Source of the DNA: Synanceia verrucosa
Taxonomy: Eukaryota; Chordata; Actinopteri; Perciformes; Synanceiidae
Length of the DNA: 64,000 nt
Assembly (NCBI GenBank): GCA_029721515.1
Contig: CM056550.1
Span: 17,297,119-17,361,118, forward strand
Reading direction: 5' to 3'
The notes beneath the pieces are model-generated. The model was not told where the DNA came from. It saw nothing but the letters and a program-made list of their open reading frames with translations, and did no database searches. A program made the translations under genes and the position numbers. Positions 52,434-63,628 of this stretch are shown piece by piece (the first letter of the stretch is position 1; each line of letters opens with the position of its first letter).

Positions 52434-55400
52434 CTGTGGAGCAAATTTGGAGTCATAAGTGGTGCAGATACCATGAAAACAACAGTAAACAGTGAAGTGG
52501 TTGAGAGTGAAGTCTTCTGGGCTACACCCCAAATAATTGTGTTTCTATTGAGAATAACATTGTCAAAACTGAGTTTGGGGCACCTCCTGGCTCAATCCTG
52601 GGGCCTACTTTATTTCCTCTAGACAGGCTTCATCTTTATTATTCCTTTTTTATACTGATGACACACTGCTATACCTTTACTGTATGCTGCACTCAAATGA
52701 CATAAAATCTGTTTGGCAGAAACATTCTGACCATGTTTTGCAGCTAAAGAGCTAAATTTAGTTTAGCGTTTAATCATAAACTGCTTTTATCATTTGAGAG
52801 ATGATGCAAAAACTCCACTCCATCTGTATACGTCATTATTATTAAGGCACTAAAATAATAATAATATTACATCACACCTATTTTAGCCTCTCTACACTGG
52901 CAGATTTTAGATTTTGTTTCTATGCTGATGACATACTTTTCATTAAAGCTTGGTGTGCTGTAGTCAAATCTGTAAGTTCATCTTAGAATTGATTTTAAAT
53001 ACATACTTTTAAAACACTGCATGATCAGGCCCCTAGCTGTAAATAAATCTATACAAATCTTTCAAATCTTTTCTCTGACTTTTCTTTCAAATCACACTTT
53101 GTGTGGTTTCCTGGTCGCAGAATTTTATTTTCTATATTTAATTATGTAATTTTGTTCCAGTTTTGCTGCTATTTTGTGAAAAACCTAACCTTTGTTTTAA
53201 ATACTCTCTATAAATACAGTTTATTGTCATGCTCATTATACTAATAAAGGTGATTCTTGAATATGTGGACCTGCTCTGAGGGCCTTGGTGGTTTTCCTCT
53301 GGAGCTCCTTTGCTGACACTCGTCTGTCCGGATCTTTCTGGAGTCCGGCTCTGAACACTTTGGCCGTGAAGTTGTTGCAGTTGGACGGTACTTCCCACAG
53401 AGGAGGAGGCTCATTGACAATCTGACAAATGAACCACAGGAAACATGATTAAACCCTGAGCGTGGAACCATCCCACCTTCTCCTGAAGGGAAAGAGGAGG
53501 GTCACCTGGAGACACAGCGGCTGGGAGTAGTAGCGTATCCAGGGGTGGTGTCCATTGAGCATGTGCAGCAGCATGCAGCAGCAGCTCCAGACGTCCGCCT
53601 TGGAGCTGAGCCGGTCGCCTCGAGCCACTTCAGGAGCCATGTGGGTCTGTGTGCCGGGAAACACTGCCCCTATGAGGACACACTGTTCATTAGGTCTGTA
53701 CCTCCTGATGAACTTACCTTCTCCTGACAATCGAGATCCTGTTAATTATGGTCATTTTGACATTAACTGCAGTTTTATGTGTGTTCTTTATGTATATTTT
53801 GACATTAATTAGGCTAGTTGTTTGAGTGTTGTTTATATATATTTTGACATTGTGACTTTATGGAATGACTTTTTATGGATCAACATCCTTTTAAATCACA
53901 GCTGCCTAATTTCTCCCAATAAAAAAGTAGAATCATAGAGACTTGGTAAATTTATCATAGATGTATTTTGTATATTATGTACAATTATATTGTATGTTTT
54001 GTATTTCTATACTGTATAAATGAATATGCAGACAAGTCGTCCATATGAGGTGGACAAAATGTTCCACACAGTTCAACTTTGTGGTCTGAGATAAAAAGAG
54101 TATTTGTTATTTTAAAAGCCCTTCAAGGGACATAATTATAATAATTATCAGGAGCTATATAAGCTGTGATGTATTGCAGGAGATAATCATTGAGTTATAA
54201 TTAACATCAAATAATTTAATGAATAAAATGCAAATCCTCAAATCCAGACATGTGATCGATGAATACATTAGGGAAATTGTAAATTTTGCCACATTTTCTC
54301 ACCTCTGAAGGCGTTGGTGCTCCAGCCGTTGACATCTAACGTCTTTGAGAGACCGAAGTCACAGAGGAATGTGTCTCTGCAGTCTGCAGACAGCAGCACA
54401 TTGTCAACTGGAATAAAGTCAACACATGGGGTTTAGTGGGACGGCTTGTTTTCAGAGGCCAGTTAATGAACCCCTTCCTCTACAATCCTCTCAGCGGGTA
54501 TTACTGAGGGTTTAGGGGTGAGATCTGACAGTAGAACCAACAGTCAGAGGCTTTACCGACGGTAGAACCAACAGTTAGAGACTTTACCGACGGTAGAACC
54601 AACATTTAGAGGCTTTACCGACGGTAGAACCAACATTTAGAGGCTTTACTGACAGTAGATCATGTGACACACCTTTGACATCCAGGTGAAGGACCTTCCT
54701 GTGGTGCAGGTGTTCTAGCGCCTCCAGTGACTGATGCAGGTAGTGCAGGGCCAGATCCTCAGGCAGGGTTTTCATCTCTTTGAGGAGCTGGGCCAAACAT
54801 CCTGAGGAGGTAACTCTGTCTGATAATCACTGCATGCAGAGGAACTTATGTTATTTATCAGTGACAGTGAGGAAGAGGAGGATTTACCTGGCTTCAGGTC
54901 CATGAAGAGCACCACGCTCAGGCCTTCCCTCACCGCCCCGAAGAGCTCCACGACCCGAGGAGAGCTGAGAGCGCTCCATGTGCTCACCTCCTCGCTGCTG
55001 AAGTGACTCAGAGGAATCTGACATGAGTGGACAGAAATGAGCCTCGGTCTCCTCTGGCAGTGTGGACACTCCTGAAGTGACTCATTCTTTCTTGGCTTAC
55101 CCTCTTGGCAGCACATCTGAATCCCGTCCTTTTGTCTCGGACGCAGAAGACGTCACCGTACGAGCCGTTCTGGACGTGGTGCAGGACGCTGTAGTGCTCC
55201 CCCTCCCTGTACTGACCTCCACCGACCTCCAGCAGCTGAGAAGGACAACATGACACAAGAGCAAATAAACAGTGAGGACGGCTGCTGGGATCTGTGATAT
55301 TAAATATAAATGTGCAATAACTGGGTATAACATACGGTAAATTGTAACTATCACACACTTATGATATTTTTATCTGAATTATTCATGTTTTTATAATATG

Positions 55401-57279
55401 AATTAATTTGTTTGAGCAGCGCTCCTAATTTTGTTGTTTTCTCTGTAATACAAAGACAATCTGATTTAATTTAATTTATTTATCTGCTGCTTTTCCAAAC
55501 CAATAAACAGCTAAAAGACAGAATACTGGAAGTATATTAGTAGTAGTGCTGCTCTCAGTGTTCAAACATCAATATAACAAAATGTTCTGGAAAAGGTTTG
55601 CTCTGTCTGCTGGATTAAATGTGTTTAAAAGGTGATGATATGTCAGATTTTGCCAGTTTATTTTTTAATCAATTATTATTATTATTATTATTATTATTAT
55701 TTTTATAGTTGTTTATTTTGTCAGATGCAGCATTTTTGGAGCTGGACTCTTTTAAGTGATTAAAAGTGACGACATCTTGCCTTCTGCTGCATTGATTTCC
55801 ACCTGTTTCTTATTTTAATTTCACTTATTTAACTTATTTAAGTCCCCTGAGGTCACGATGGAAGTGTGACCCTTCAAAATAAAACTCAAAAGAACATATT
55901 TTCCACCCCTGCTGTGACGTCACTGATGAACGCCACCGTTGATAAAAGCTATTTGGTGTTCACAGCTTGTAATGTGGTTAAGGTCTGTATAAACAGTGTG
56001 AATAAAGTGTCTTACATGATGACATATGAGTCCTTCGTTGATCGCTGTGCTGCTCTCCCAGTCGCTCTGAGTCTGTTGCATCAAATCTCTAAAGAAAGCT
56101 GAAACGAAAAGCTTGGGCAGTCGCATCACCTTTCCTCGGAGGCCGTCCAGAACCGTGTCAACGACACTCAGGTCGTCAAAACCAAATGCACTCTGTGATG
56201 CATTCACAGCGCAGGAGGAGTCTGAAAATACCTGCAGGCTGTGAACGCACCCTGTAAAGTCTGAATCCACCTCAGCATGAGAGGAGGAGGAGGTGAAACC
56301 AGACACCTGCATCAGGTCAAAGGTCAACGTTTGGTTGTCTGCGGCGCAGGACGAGTCCGACTCGCTGTCCTGGGTGTAAACGGATCCAGAGTCCAGGCGG
56401 TCCGAGTCCGAGCCGTCCTCCGATGCTCGGACGTCAGAGAACTGAGGAGGCGGAGGGATGATGTCAACCCACGACGACGCCGTCTCTCTGCCGGCCGACT
56501 TCAGCCAGTCGATCTCCTGCACCCAGAGGCCTCGGATGATCGGAGGGTGCTCGCCGTCTTCCTGCCGTCTGGTTTTCCTGCGTTGTTTCCTCTGGAGGTG
56601 TTTGGCGTCCAGATCCTCATCCTCCGTGTCACTCAGGACGGCAGTTTCCACACCAAGAGATCTGCAAGTTCAAGGACATACAGAGCCTAAGAAAGGTGTT
56701 TACCATCGCTGCCCAGTTAAAGATCTGAAATGATTAAATCAAATTTTTCCAATTATTCTGATGGAATAACCCCAATGTTTGCTCCCTCACAGCTGTAATA
56801 TTTACTTTGACACACACTATATGTATACTGTGTATATTATATATACCTGTATATTATGAGGTACCTGTGCTTTTTGAGCAGCTCACATCCAGAGTAAGGA
56901 CACTGGGTGTTGGTCGGGCTGAACTCCTGGAAGTCTTCTCCTGGAGACAGAAACACAGATCTGGATGAGAACATCCATGTGTTCGATGCCTTAAATGTCC
57001 CAGCAGTATCTCTGGTCATTCCCATCACCTACTCTCTGCCTGCGCTACGATGGAGACGCAGGTATTCTCCTCGGTTAAGCCACGCCCCTCGGTGAACAGG
57101 TGTTTGGCGGTGCCGCGCTGCATCAGCCGGCTCAGGTGTGGGGCGATGGCTTGGACCAGAGAGTCCTTCTCCTCCTCGCATCCTTGGCCGCCATCGTCTT
57201 TACCGAGAAACGAGAGTTCGGATCCTCCGGTCACGATGACGAACGGCGTGTTGGAGCTGAACATCCGGGGTATGGCCAT
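49072..57279 (-). CDS. map3k14: MAP3K14 / NF-kB-inducing kinase (NIK), complete CDS
   Basis: NIK is the serine/threonine kinase that phosphorylates IKK-alpha and drives p100 processing in the non-canonical NF-kB pathway downstream of BAFF, CD40, lymphotoxin and related receptors. Coding exons in order: 57279-57033, 56940-56865, 56661-56016, 55235-55101, 55017-54888, 54801-54673, 54407-54303, 53669-53506, 53421-53271, 52433-51924, 50942-50822, 50706-50642, 50562-50462, 49284-49072. They sum to 2793 bp, 930 residues plus TGA, against 947 in human. Phases agree throughout. The least certain boundary is the 50822 donor (TGCAG|GTGCAG), chosen over GAG|GTCAGT because it keeps phase with the next exon. 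The N-terminal TRAF3-binding motif, kinase core and C-terminal IKK-alpha-binding region are all present. Orthology rests on motifs along the whole length. Confidence 0.95.
49735..50212. repeat. TATCG/TATTG/TATCA pentanucleotide array
   Basis: About 95 pentamers of GTATC, GTATT, ATATC and related types fill the map3k14 intron between the last two exons. The 5-bp period gives open frames of up to about 180 codons in all plus frames with low-complexity Y, I, S, V, L content; these are artefacts. Confidence 0.95.
52555..53240 (+). mobile_element. Degraded L2-type LINE inside a map3k14 intron (antisense)
   Basis: In the intron between exons 10 and 9, plus-strand reading shows fossil reverse-transcriptase motifs. 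These are GAPPGSILGPTLF (about 52578), YTDDT at 52651 (the Y-x-DD active site), then TPILASLHW (about 52880) and LKTLHDQAP (about 53010), matching the LINE C-terminal block LASLHWLPV...FKALHGLAP. Frames are broken by stops and shifts. The 3' end CTCTATAAATACAGTTTATT is L2-like. About 75 bp including a second YADD word sit between the last two motifs. Confidence 0.7.
53271..55235 (-). CDS. map3k14: map3k14 exons 4-9: protein kinase domain
   Basis: Six exons (55235-55101 to 53421-53271) encode residues about 324-594. The glycine-rich loop is NGSYGDVF, with Val-Gln-Asn where most kinases have the first glycine. The ATP-binding Lys is in CAAKR (367). The hinge is FMDLKPG, and the catalytic loop is HLDVKVDN with Asp452; human has HGDVKADN. 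DFG is at 471-473. FPGTQTHMAPEV contains Thr496, matching human activation-loop Thr559. HMLNGHHPW is characteristic of NIK. No essential catalytic residue is missing. Confidence 0.95.
54532..54658. repeat. 31-bp tandem repeat, four copies
   Basis: Units contain GTAGAACCAACA, TTAGAGGCTTTACCGACG and small variants. The array is in the map3k14 intron between exons 7 and 6 and begins only 15 bp from the exon 6 donor. Confidence 0.9.
56016..57279 (-). CDS. map3k14: map3k14 exons 1-3: TRAF3-binding and basic N-terminal region
   Basis: Exons 57279-57033, 56940-56865 and 56661-56016 encode residues 1-323. MQRGTAK and VSIVAQAE (75-82) align with human KGTAKEG and ISIIAQA (78-84), the TRAF3-binding site through which NIK is kept unstable by TRAF3-TRAF2-cIAP. 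QEFSPT follows, as in human. A basic cluster KHLQRKQRRKTRRQ (128-141) sits where mammalian NIK has its nuclear-localisation-type basic region. The rest of exon 3 is serine- and acid-rich and poorly conserved. ATG at 57279 follows an acceptor CTGTTAG ten bases upstream. Confidence 0.9.
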
Positions 57280-58353
57280 TTGTCTGCTTCTAACAGGAAA
57301 TGAAAAACAAAACAAACAAGGTCAATCTGAGGACGTTTTAACCTCGTTAACATGGAAATCTTTAAGTTATAAAAGTAAAATATAAACGCATAAAAGCAGC
57401 GACTTCATAATTCTGACTGATATACTGGATGTTGTTATTGTTTGGATGAGCAACGTTGCTGAAGCTAAGCTAAAGCTAAGCTAGCAGCTAACTGAGATGC
57501 TGTTCTTAGGCACAGTGGTGCTTTGGGCTAAATGCTAGCATGCTAACATGTTTATCAGCTGTGTTTCCAAACCAAAAAAACAGCTAAAAGACAGAAAACT
57601 GGACGTATATTTGACAGGTGACATTTGACAAGTCAATGCTTCAACAGGACTTCAAAGTATCTTGATGATTTGGCACAAAAATTACCACGAAAACCTCAAA
57701 AAAAGACAATGGAAAACAGATTTTAGTCAGACAAACAGGAAAACAGGGAAAATATTCAAAAAACAAACCAAAAAATAAATTATTCAGAAAAATCAGATTT
57801 TTTTTGAATGCAATACGCGTATGTAACGTGTAACTAAGGTGATATATAATATTATTTACATATCGTTAGCCTCGTAGCCTAATTGTCTACGTCATATCTG
57901 ACGGTTTTGAAGTGTGTTTGCAACAAAAAAAAAGTCACAATTTGGCCAAAATTAGGAGGTCATCAATATAATGTGTTTTACTGAAGTGTTTTGTCGTTGT
58001 TGCTGTTTTGGATACGACTATTAATGTAAATTTGCCTCAAGAGGCAGCAACACGCCCACGCCACCGAATGTTTGCGCTGTGGTTGTCAGGAGCCGATAAT
58101 ATCAGAGCTGGCTCTGGTTTGGATGTGGTGGCATTTGCGTGGCCGGGCGTGAATGAACGGACACCAGCAGCGATCCTGGCAAGGCGAGTATAAATAGCCT
58201 GCAGAGATTTGGCAGGAAAGGAAGAAGCCGCATGCCTTCCACTGCCCGGCCAGCTGTCAGAGTCTCTCTATCTTAAACTATCACCATGTTGACAGCAAAT
58301 ACTGGACGGGATCAAAACACACAGGAAGACCATCCTCAAGTCCTCGATACAGG

Positions 58354-59150
58354 ACCTGAGCTGTGGACAGAACTAGTCTTTACATTTAAGTGTGTCTATA
58401 AGATCACCTGAGCTGTGGACAGAACTAGTCTTTACATTTAAGTGTGTCTATAAGATCACCTGAGCTGTGGACAGAACTAGACTTTACATTTAAGTGTGTC
58501 TATAAGATCACCTGAGCTGTGGACAGAACTAGTCTTTACATTTAAGTGTGTCTATAAGATCACCTGAGCTATGGACAGAACTAATCTTTACATTTAAGTG
58601 TGTCTATAAGATCACCTGAGCTGTGGACAGAACTAGACTTTACATTTAAGTGTGTCTATAAGATCCCCTGAGCTGTGGACAGAACTAGTCTTTACATTTA
58701 AGTGTGTCTATAAGATCCCCTGAGCTGTGGACAGAACTAATCTTTACATTTAAGTGTGTCTATAAGATCCCCTGAGCCGTGGACAGAACTAGTCTTTACA
58801 TTTAAGTGTGTCTATAAGATCACCTGAGCTGTGGACAGAACTAGTCTTTACATTTAAGTGTGTCTATAAGATCACCTGAGCTGTGGACAGAACTAGTCTT
58901 TACATTTAAGTGTGTCTATAAGATCACCTGAGCTGTGGACAGAACTAGTCTTTACATTTAAGTGTGTCTATAAGATCACCTGAGCTGTGGACAGAACTAG
59001 TCTTTACATTTAAGTGTGTCTATAAGATCACCTGAGCTGTGGACAGAACTAGTCTTTACATTTAAGTGTGTCTATAAGATCACCTGAGCTGTGGACAGAA
59101 CTAATCTTTACATTTAAGTGTGTCTATAAGATCACCTGAGCTGTGGACAT
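58354..59150. repeat. 52-bp tandem repeat, about 15 copies
   Basis: Units begin CCTGAGCTGTGGACAGAACT and continue AGTCTTTACATTTAAGTGTG, ending TCTATAAGATCA. Units are almost identical (variants AGTC/AATC/AGAC and ATCACC/ATCCCC), so the expansion is recent. It lies in the predicted first intron of map3k14. Confidence 0.95.
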
Positions 59151-59156
59151 TCCATA

Positions 59157-59345
59157 AAGACAAGATAAGGTGACATATAAGAAGAAAGATAAGGATAAGA
59201 AACAATAAAGACAATATTAAATAAATAAGGAAAATATAACACAAGATAAAGGTAAGATAAGATAAGATACATGCAAGATGACATAAAGATAACATAAGAT
59301 AGGAAACCACAAAGGTTAAGATAAGACAACATAAGGTAAGGATAA
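59157..59345. repeat. Degenerate AGATAAG-rich stretch
   Basis: Low-complexity DNA with many GATAAG/ACATAAG words follows the 52-bp array. GATAA words match GATA-factor cores, but in this context they are more simply a decayed pentanucleotide-like satellite. Confidence 0.7.
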
Positions 59346-59600
59346 ATGTAAAGTGAGAAGTTAAAGATAAATAATAAGAGTTAGATAAATCTTAATTCAT
59401 ATCATTAGAAACCATTTAGAGATAATTATTAATTATCAAACCTGATCTAAGACTTGATCGATCTTCAACCATTGATCCCATAACAACGAAGCGCTCTTCC
59501 CATGATGCACCGCTGGCTACACTTCCTGTCTGCTGCGCCGCCTCAGATGAAGCTAAAGTCAGAGTGGAGGTTTAGAGTTTCCAGCCAGGTGAGACGTTAC

Positions 59601-59740
59601 CTGAGCGAGCCTCAGGTCCAGGTCCAGGTCCAGGATGTGGTTCAGGTTGAGGAAGAAGAGCAGAGGAGGAGTGTCTGACTGTTCGTCCTGAGAGTGAACA
59701 TCCAGCTGGAGCCGACCACTTCCTGTCCCCCCCCAGGCTC
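59601..59740 (-). other. map3k14: Possible map3k14 noncoding first exon
   Basis: A CTCGCTCAG|GTAACG donor on the minus strand at 59601/59600 ends a GC-richer segment. Upstream are an ACAGGAAGTGG ETS-type word (about 59725) and an inverted CCAAT box (ATTGG at about 59746). The coding exon starts after an acceptor at about 57290, so a 5' UTR exon is needed upstream. The segment could instead be an unrelated coding exon, since it is open in one frame. Confidence 0.4.
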
Positions 59741-60548
59741 CTCTGATTGGTCGACCATGTGAGTTATGAGCCTCACACCTCCGTCACCCCCCTGACCCTC
59801 CACCCACACAGCCTCTTTTAGTCCTCTTATGTTTACACTGATGGAGTATCACTAAGTACATTCACTCAAGTACAACTCAACTCCTCCACTCCATCCACCT
59901 GTTTGTTACTTTAAAAACATGCAGAGTTTATAAATGAGATTTTATCTTTATATAAGTTAAACTCATAAGTTTAAGTTCAGTTTGAAAATGTTTTGACAGT
60001 AATTACATGATTTTTGTAACATTTAATAATCATGTTAATGATGTTGAGGTTTGGACTAAACAGTCATTGTGATGGTTTTTTTTTTTTTTACTATTTTTAC
60101 AAACTAGGCAATAATCAATCGATCAGTGTTGAAAATAAGGAGCAGATTAATCCATAATGAAAAAAAATATAGATAGATGAAGTAGTTTAAAATGTGCTCC
60201 ACCTCAAACAACTGCAACAATAAAATCACTTTCAGCGCTCTGAATGGAGAAACCCTGAAGTTAAACGTCTCTAAATGAGAAATGCAGCTATGTGACGTAA
60301 AACGTTAATGAAAGCTGAAATACCACAATCTAAAGTACTAACAGTAAAAGTACTCACTGAGCAGCAACATGAAACACTGCGTTCATAATCTAATATAAAT
60401 ACACAATAAATGTTCATAATAAAAATAACATACGTAATTTACCACGCAGTGTTAAAATGTTGTTGGTTTTGAACAGTTTTGTACATTTTAACCCCTAAAG
60501 AGTGAAGATTATCAGACGTGATGTTTTGTTTCCAGGTGTGATGAATGA

Positions 60549-60581
<33 letters not shown>

Positions 60582-62399
60582 GATGGTGTTTTATTGTTAT
60601 ATAATAAAGCTTGTTGCTCAGCTTAAACACAGCTGCTGTCCCACATAACTGGATGTAAACATTTTTCCCTGGTAACATAGAGGAGGACCAATAGAGAGGC
60701 CGAGCAGCAAGTTTGTTCTGTTGGTGGGTGAACTCTGCTAAACATAGAGCTGTTCACCCACTGACACTAATCCATTCATTCATCATCATAATCATAAAAT
60801 TCACTGGTTGGATTCATTCATGAATTGATGCTGACGAGGATCTGAAGCTTCCTCTTGTTTCAGGGTAAGAACAGAAAAAATGAATTAAAGCACCTGTCAT
60901 TAATAAAAAAAAAACACGAATATTTTAGATATCTGGTTTGGTCAGATTGTCAGGAAATAACATGAATTTAACATCACAATCAGATAATAATAATAACAAT
61001 AATATGTTTCTGCTTTTTGTAAAACAGTAAATTTAAAATGTTAAAAATCCTTATTAAACCATTTAAAACCACTTAAAATGTACTTTTTAATGAAAGGTGC
61101 TTCTTAAGTAAAATGTATTATTTATTATTACATTATTTAAGTATTTTCCCAAAGTGTCAACCTTCTTATTTAACTTAAATTAAGAGTAAACCTTTGAGGC
61201 TCCACTGTTTCCTAGACTTTTCCTAAAAAAAGAGGCCTCAGAGTCGCTGACCTCATTCATTCTTTGTTTAAAACTGCAGAAGAAGAGACGCCATGTTGGT
61301 TTGTGACCACCAGGAGGCAGAAGACCAAAGAAAACAGGCCTGGAGACAGACCAGACCAGACCAGACCTTAATCTGGGACAGGGTCCCCCACCCCCCCCAT
61401 GGTCTGCCTTTTATTTACTCTGGTCGTCATAACAACTTTCTGATGACTGGGATGGATGGAGGTGGATATATGGAGCGAGAAGGATTATTATTATTATTGT
61501 TTTTACCAACCAAACTGATATTTTGAAGAACTTTATTTCTCCTCCTCTGACTAAATCTTCCTTGAAAGAATACAAACATCCAAAAATCACATCTGGAAAA
61601 AAAATAAAAACACAAATTTTTAAAAGTAGCTCTGACAAGAGTGGATGATGTAGATGTTGAGTTATGTTGAGGCAATTTATTTCCAATCTGGGTCCGACGT
61701 TTCTTCATTTAAAAACCTCCCAGTCTGGGAGTTTTCAGTCCTCGAGGTTCATTTCCTCTCAACACGGCTCTTATTTCACAGAAATCTACACAAACTAATT
61801 TTTTTCTGACCAATCAGCTCCTCTTTTAGAGTAAACAGCAGAATAATTATCATATACATTTTCTCAGTTAATCAGTTTGTTTCACAAAATGCCCAGAAAA
61901 AAAAGATATTCAGTTTAGTGTCACAGGAGGAAATGTTCACCTTTAAGAAGCTACAATCAGAGCTTTTATTCCTGATGAATCGACTTTCAAAATTAATCTA
62001 AATTTTCTTGTCACTGAAACCCATGAAAAGACCAAAACCAAAAGCATCATCATGTGATCTGGATCAAGATCAAAGTCCTGGTCCTGGTCCTCCACAGCTC
62101 CAGTGAGCAGCAAACCAAACAAAAAAAAAAAAAACAAACAAAAAAAACAAAAAACATTTTTTTTTGAACATGAAGGAATAAAGCTGGGAGATGATTTAAA
62201 AGCTGCATAATTGATTTTCTGGAGATTTATTGATCATTTTTCAAAATAAAACCTTCATGACTAGGAAAATAAAAGCAGATGGTTTGACTTGAACCTCATC
62301 ATGATTCATTCGTTAACGCTGAAAAGTCTGATTATTTAGCTCAAACCGGTTCTGCCGTCCATCACCATGAAACAAACTTAAAACTGACCTACAGTCTGT
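59741..62399. other. Intergenic DNA between map3k14 and grn
   Basis: No gene seen. An (AT)n run lies at 60549-60581. Fragments of the TTTACTT/AAAGTACT fish repeat occur near 59830-59960 and 60310-60360, and an inverted TTAATCGATT-type repeat at 61860-61970. The rest is AT-rich unique sequence. Confidence 0.45.
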
Positions 62400-62405
62400 T
62401 TTATT
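62400..62405 (-). terminator. grn: grn poly(A) signal (candidate)
   Basis: A minus-strand AATAAA (in GAGAATAAAACAG) lies about 300 bp after the grn stop codon. It is the nearest canonical hexamer I noticed; actual use is unproven. Confidence 0.35.
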
Positions 62406-62702
62406 CTCAATCTTCAGGATGTGAGGAACAAAATAGTTATGAAATTATGTATTTGTGACAGTTTACATTCATGGGGAAGACAGACGGATGATTGTTGGTT
62501 CAGGTCTTCTCATGGGATTTTTGAAAATAAGATAAAGAATAAAACAACGTTCATCAGCAAAAAAAAAAACAAAACACGAAAAGACTCGACCTGACGAGCT
62601 TCTTCATTTCCACCAAAAACAAGTGCCGCTTGGCGAATGAGAGCAAACAGGAAGTGGCGTCCTCAGTGCAGCTTAGTGAGCGCTAGAGTTGATGAAGGTG
62701 TG

Positions 62703-63628
62703 TTAAAGAGTCCAGGTGAGCTGCAGCCTGCAGCCTCCAGCCTTCAGGTCACAGGTGGATCCAGCAGGACAGCAGAGCTTTGAGTCAGAGCAGCAGGTCG
62801 CCTGTTAGAGGACAAGCAGCACCTGTCAGAGTCAGTACAGGTGAGTCCACCCTCACCTGACACCTGACCTGCTGGGCTAATGATTAGAAATAATAATCAA
62901 TAATAACAACGATGACCTGTCAGCAGCCTAATCAGTGAATTCAGGAAGTTTAAGGAGGCGGTCCCTTCAGTACTTTTCACATAAAAATATAAATATAATA
63001 AAATACATATTATACTTATTTTTTTAATTACTCCAATTTTTTGGTTTTCACATTTCTTTTTGTCTGAACTTTTTTTTCAGTTGTTTGCAGCCTGAAAACA
63101 CATAAATAATATTAGGGCCGCACAGTTCAGGTTTTCAAATGAACAGATGTTTAATGTATTTTCTTTATTCATTCAATTTACTGTAATTTCTTTTTTTTGT
63201 ATTTTAAATTTCACGCTTTCTTTCCATAAAAATATGCTTGAAAAAAAAGTGAGGACACAACAATTAATCCAAAATATTAAAGAAGATATATAGAAATATT
63301 GTAATAAAATATTCGTTCAGTTCGGATCAACCCTGTGATAAAATGTTCAGGCCAGGTGTGTGTGACGTACCTGTGCTGACGGGCAGCAGGCCCACTCTGT
63401 GGCGGACACTTTACAGCAGGTGTCCTGTTTGCGGCAGTGAAACTCCCCCGTGGCGTCACATGGTACGTCTGCAGCGTCCTCTGTGTCTCTGGACTCGGAC
63501 TGGACCACTTTAGTCTGAGGGAGGGGGGGGATGAGAGCGTCCTGGCTCTTCTTCTCACAGGTTCCAGTCTGCATGTTGCAGGTGTAGCCCTGAGGACAGC
63601 AGTGCTCGTGGTCGGCACAGCAGACCGC
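62703..63628 (-). CDS. grn: Progranulin, C-terminal part (gene continues beyond window)
   Basis: Two coding exons are present: 63628-63371 (258 bp) and 62801-62703 (99 bp, ending TAA). Both start in phase 0. Progranulin is a secreted, lysosome-routed growth factor made of tandem 12-cysteine granulin modules. The first exon begins in mid-module with AVCCADHEHCCPQGYTC, then a linker, then a new module with the cysteine pattern C, C, CC, CC that the last exon completes as ATCCSDSKLCCPAGSTC and KAGGC. The final module therefore has all 12 cysteines, with the intron after CCPSAQ at the usual granulin half-module position. The short tail is RLQLTWTL. The signal peptide and earlier modules lie past 64000. 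Confidence 0.93.
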
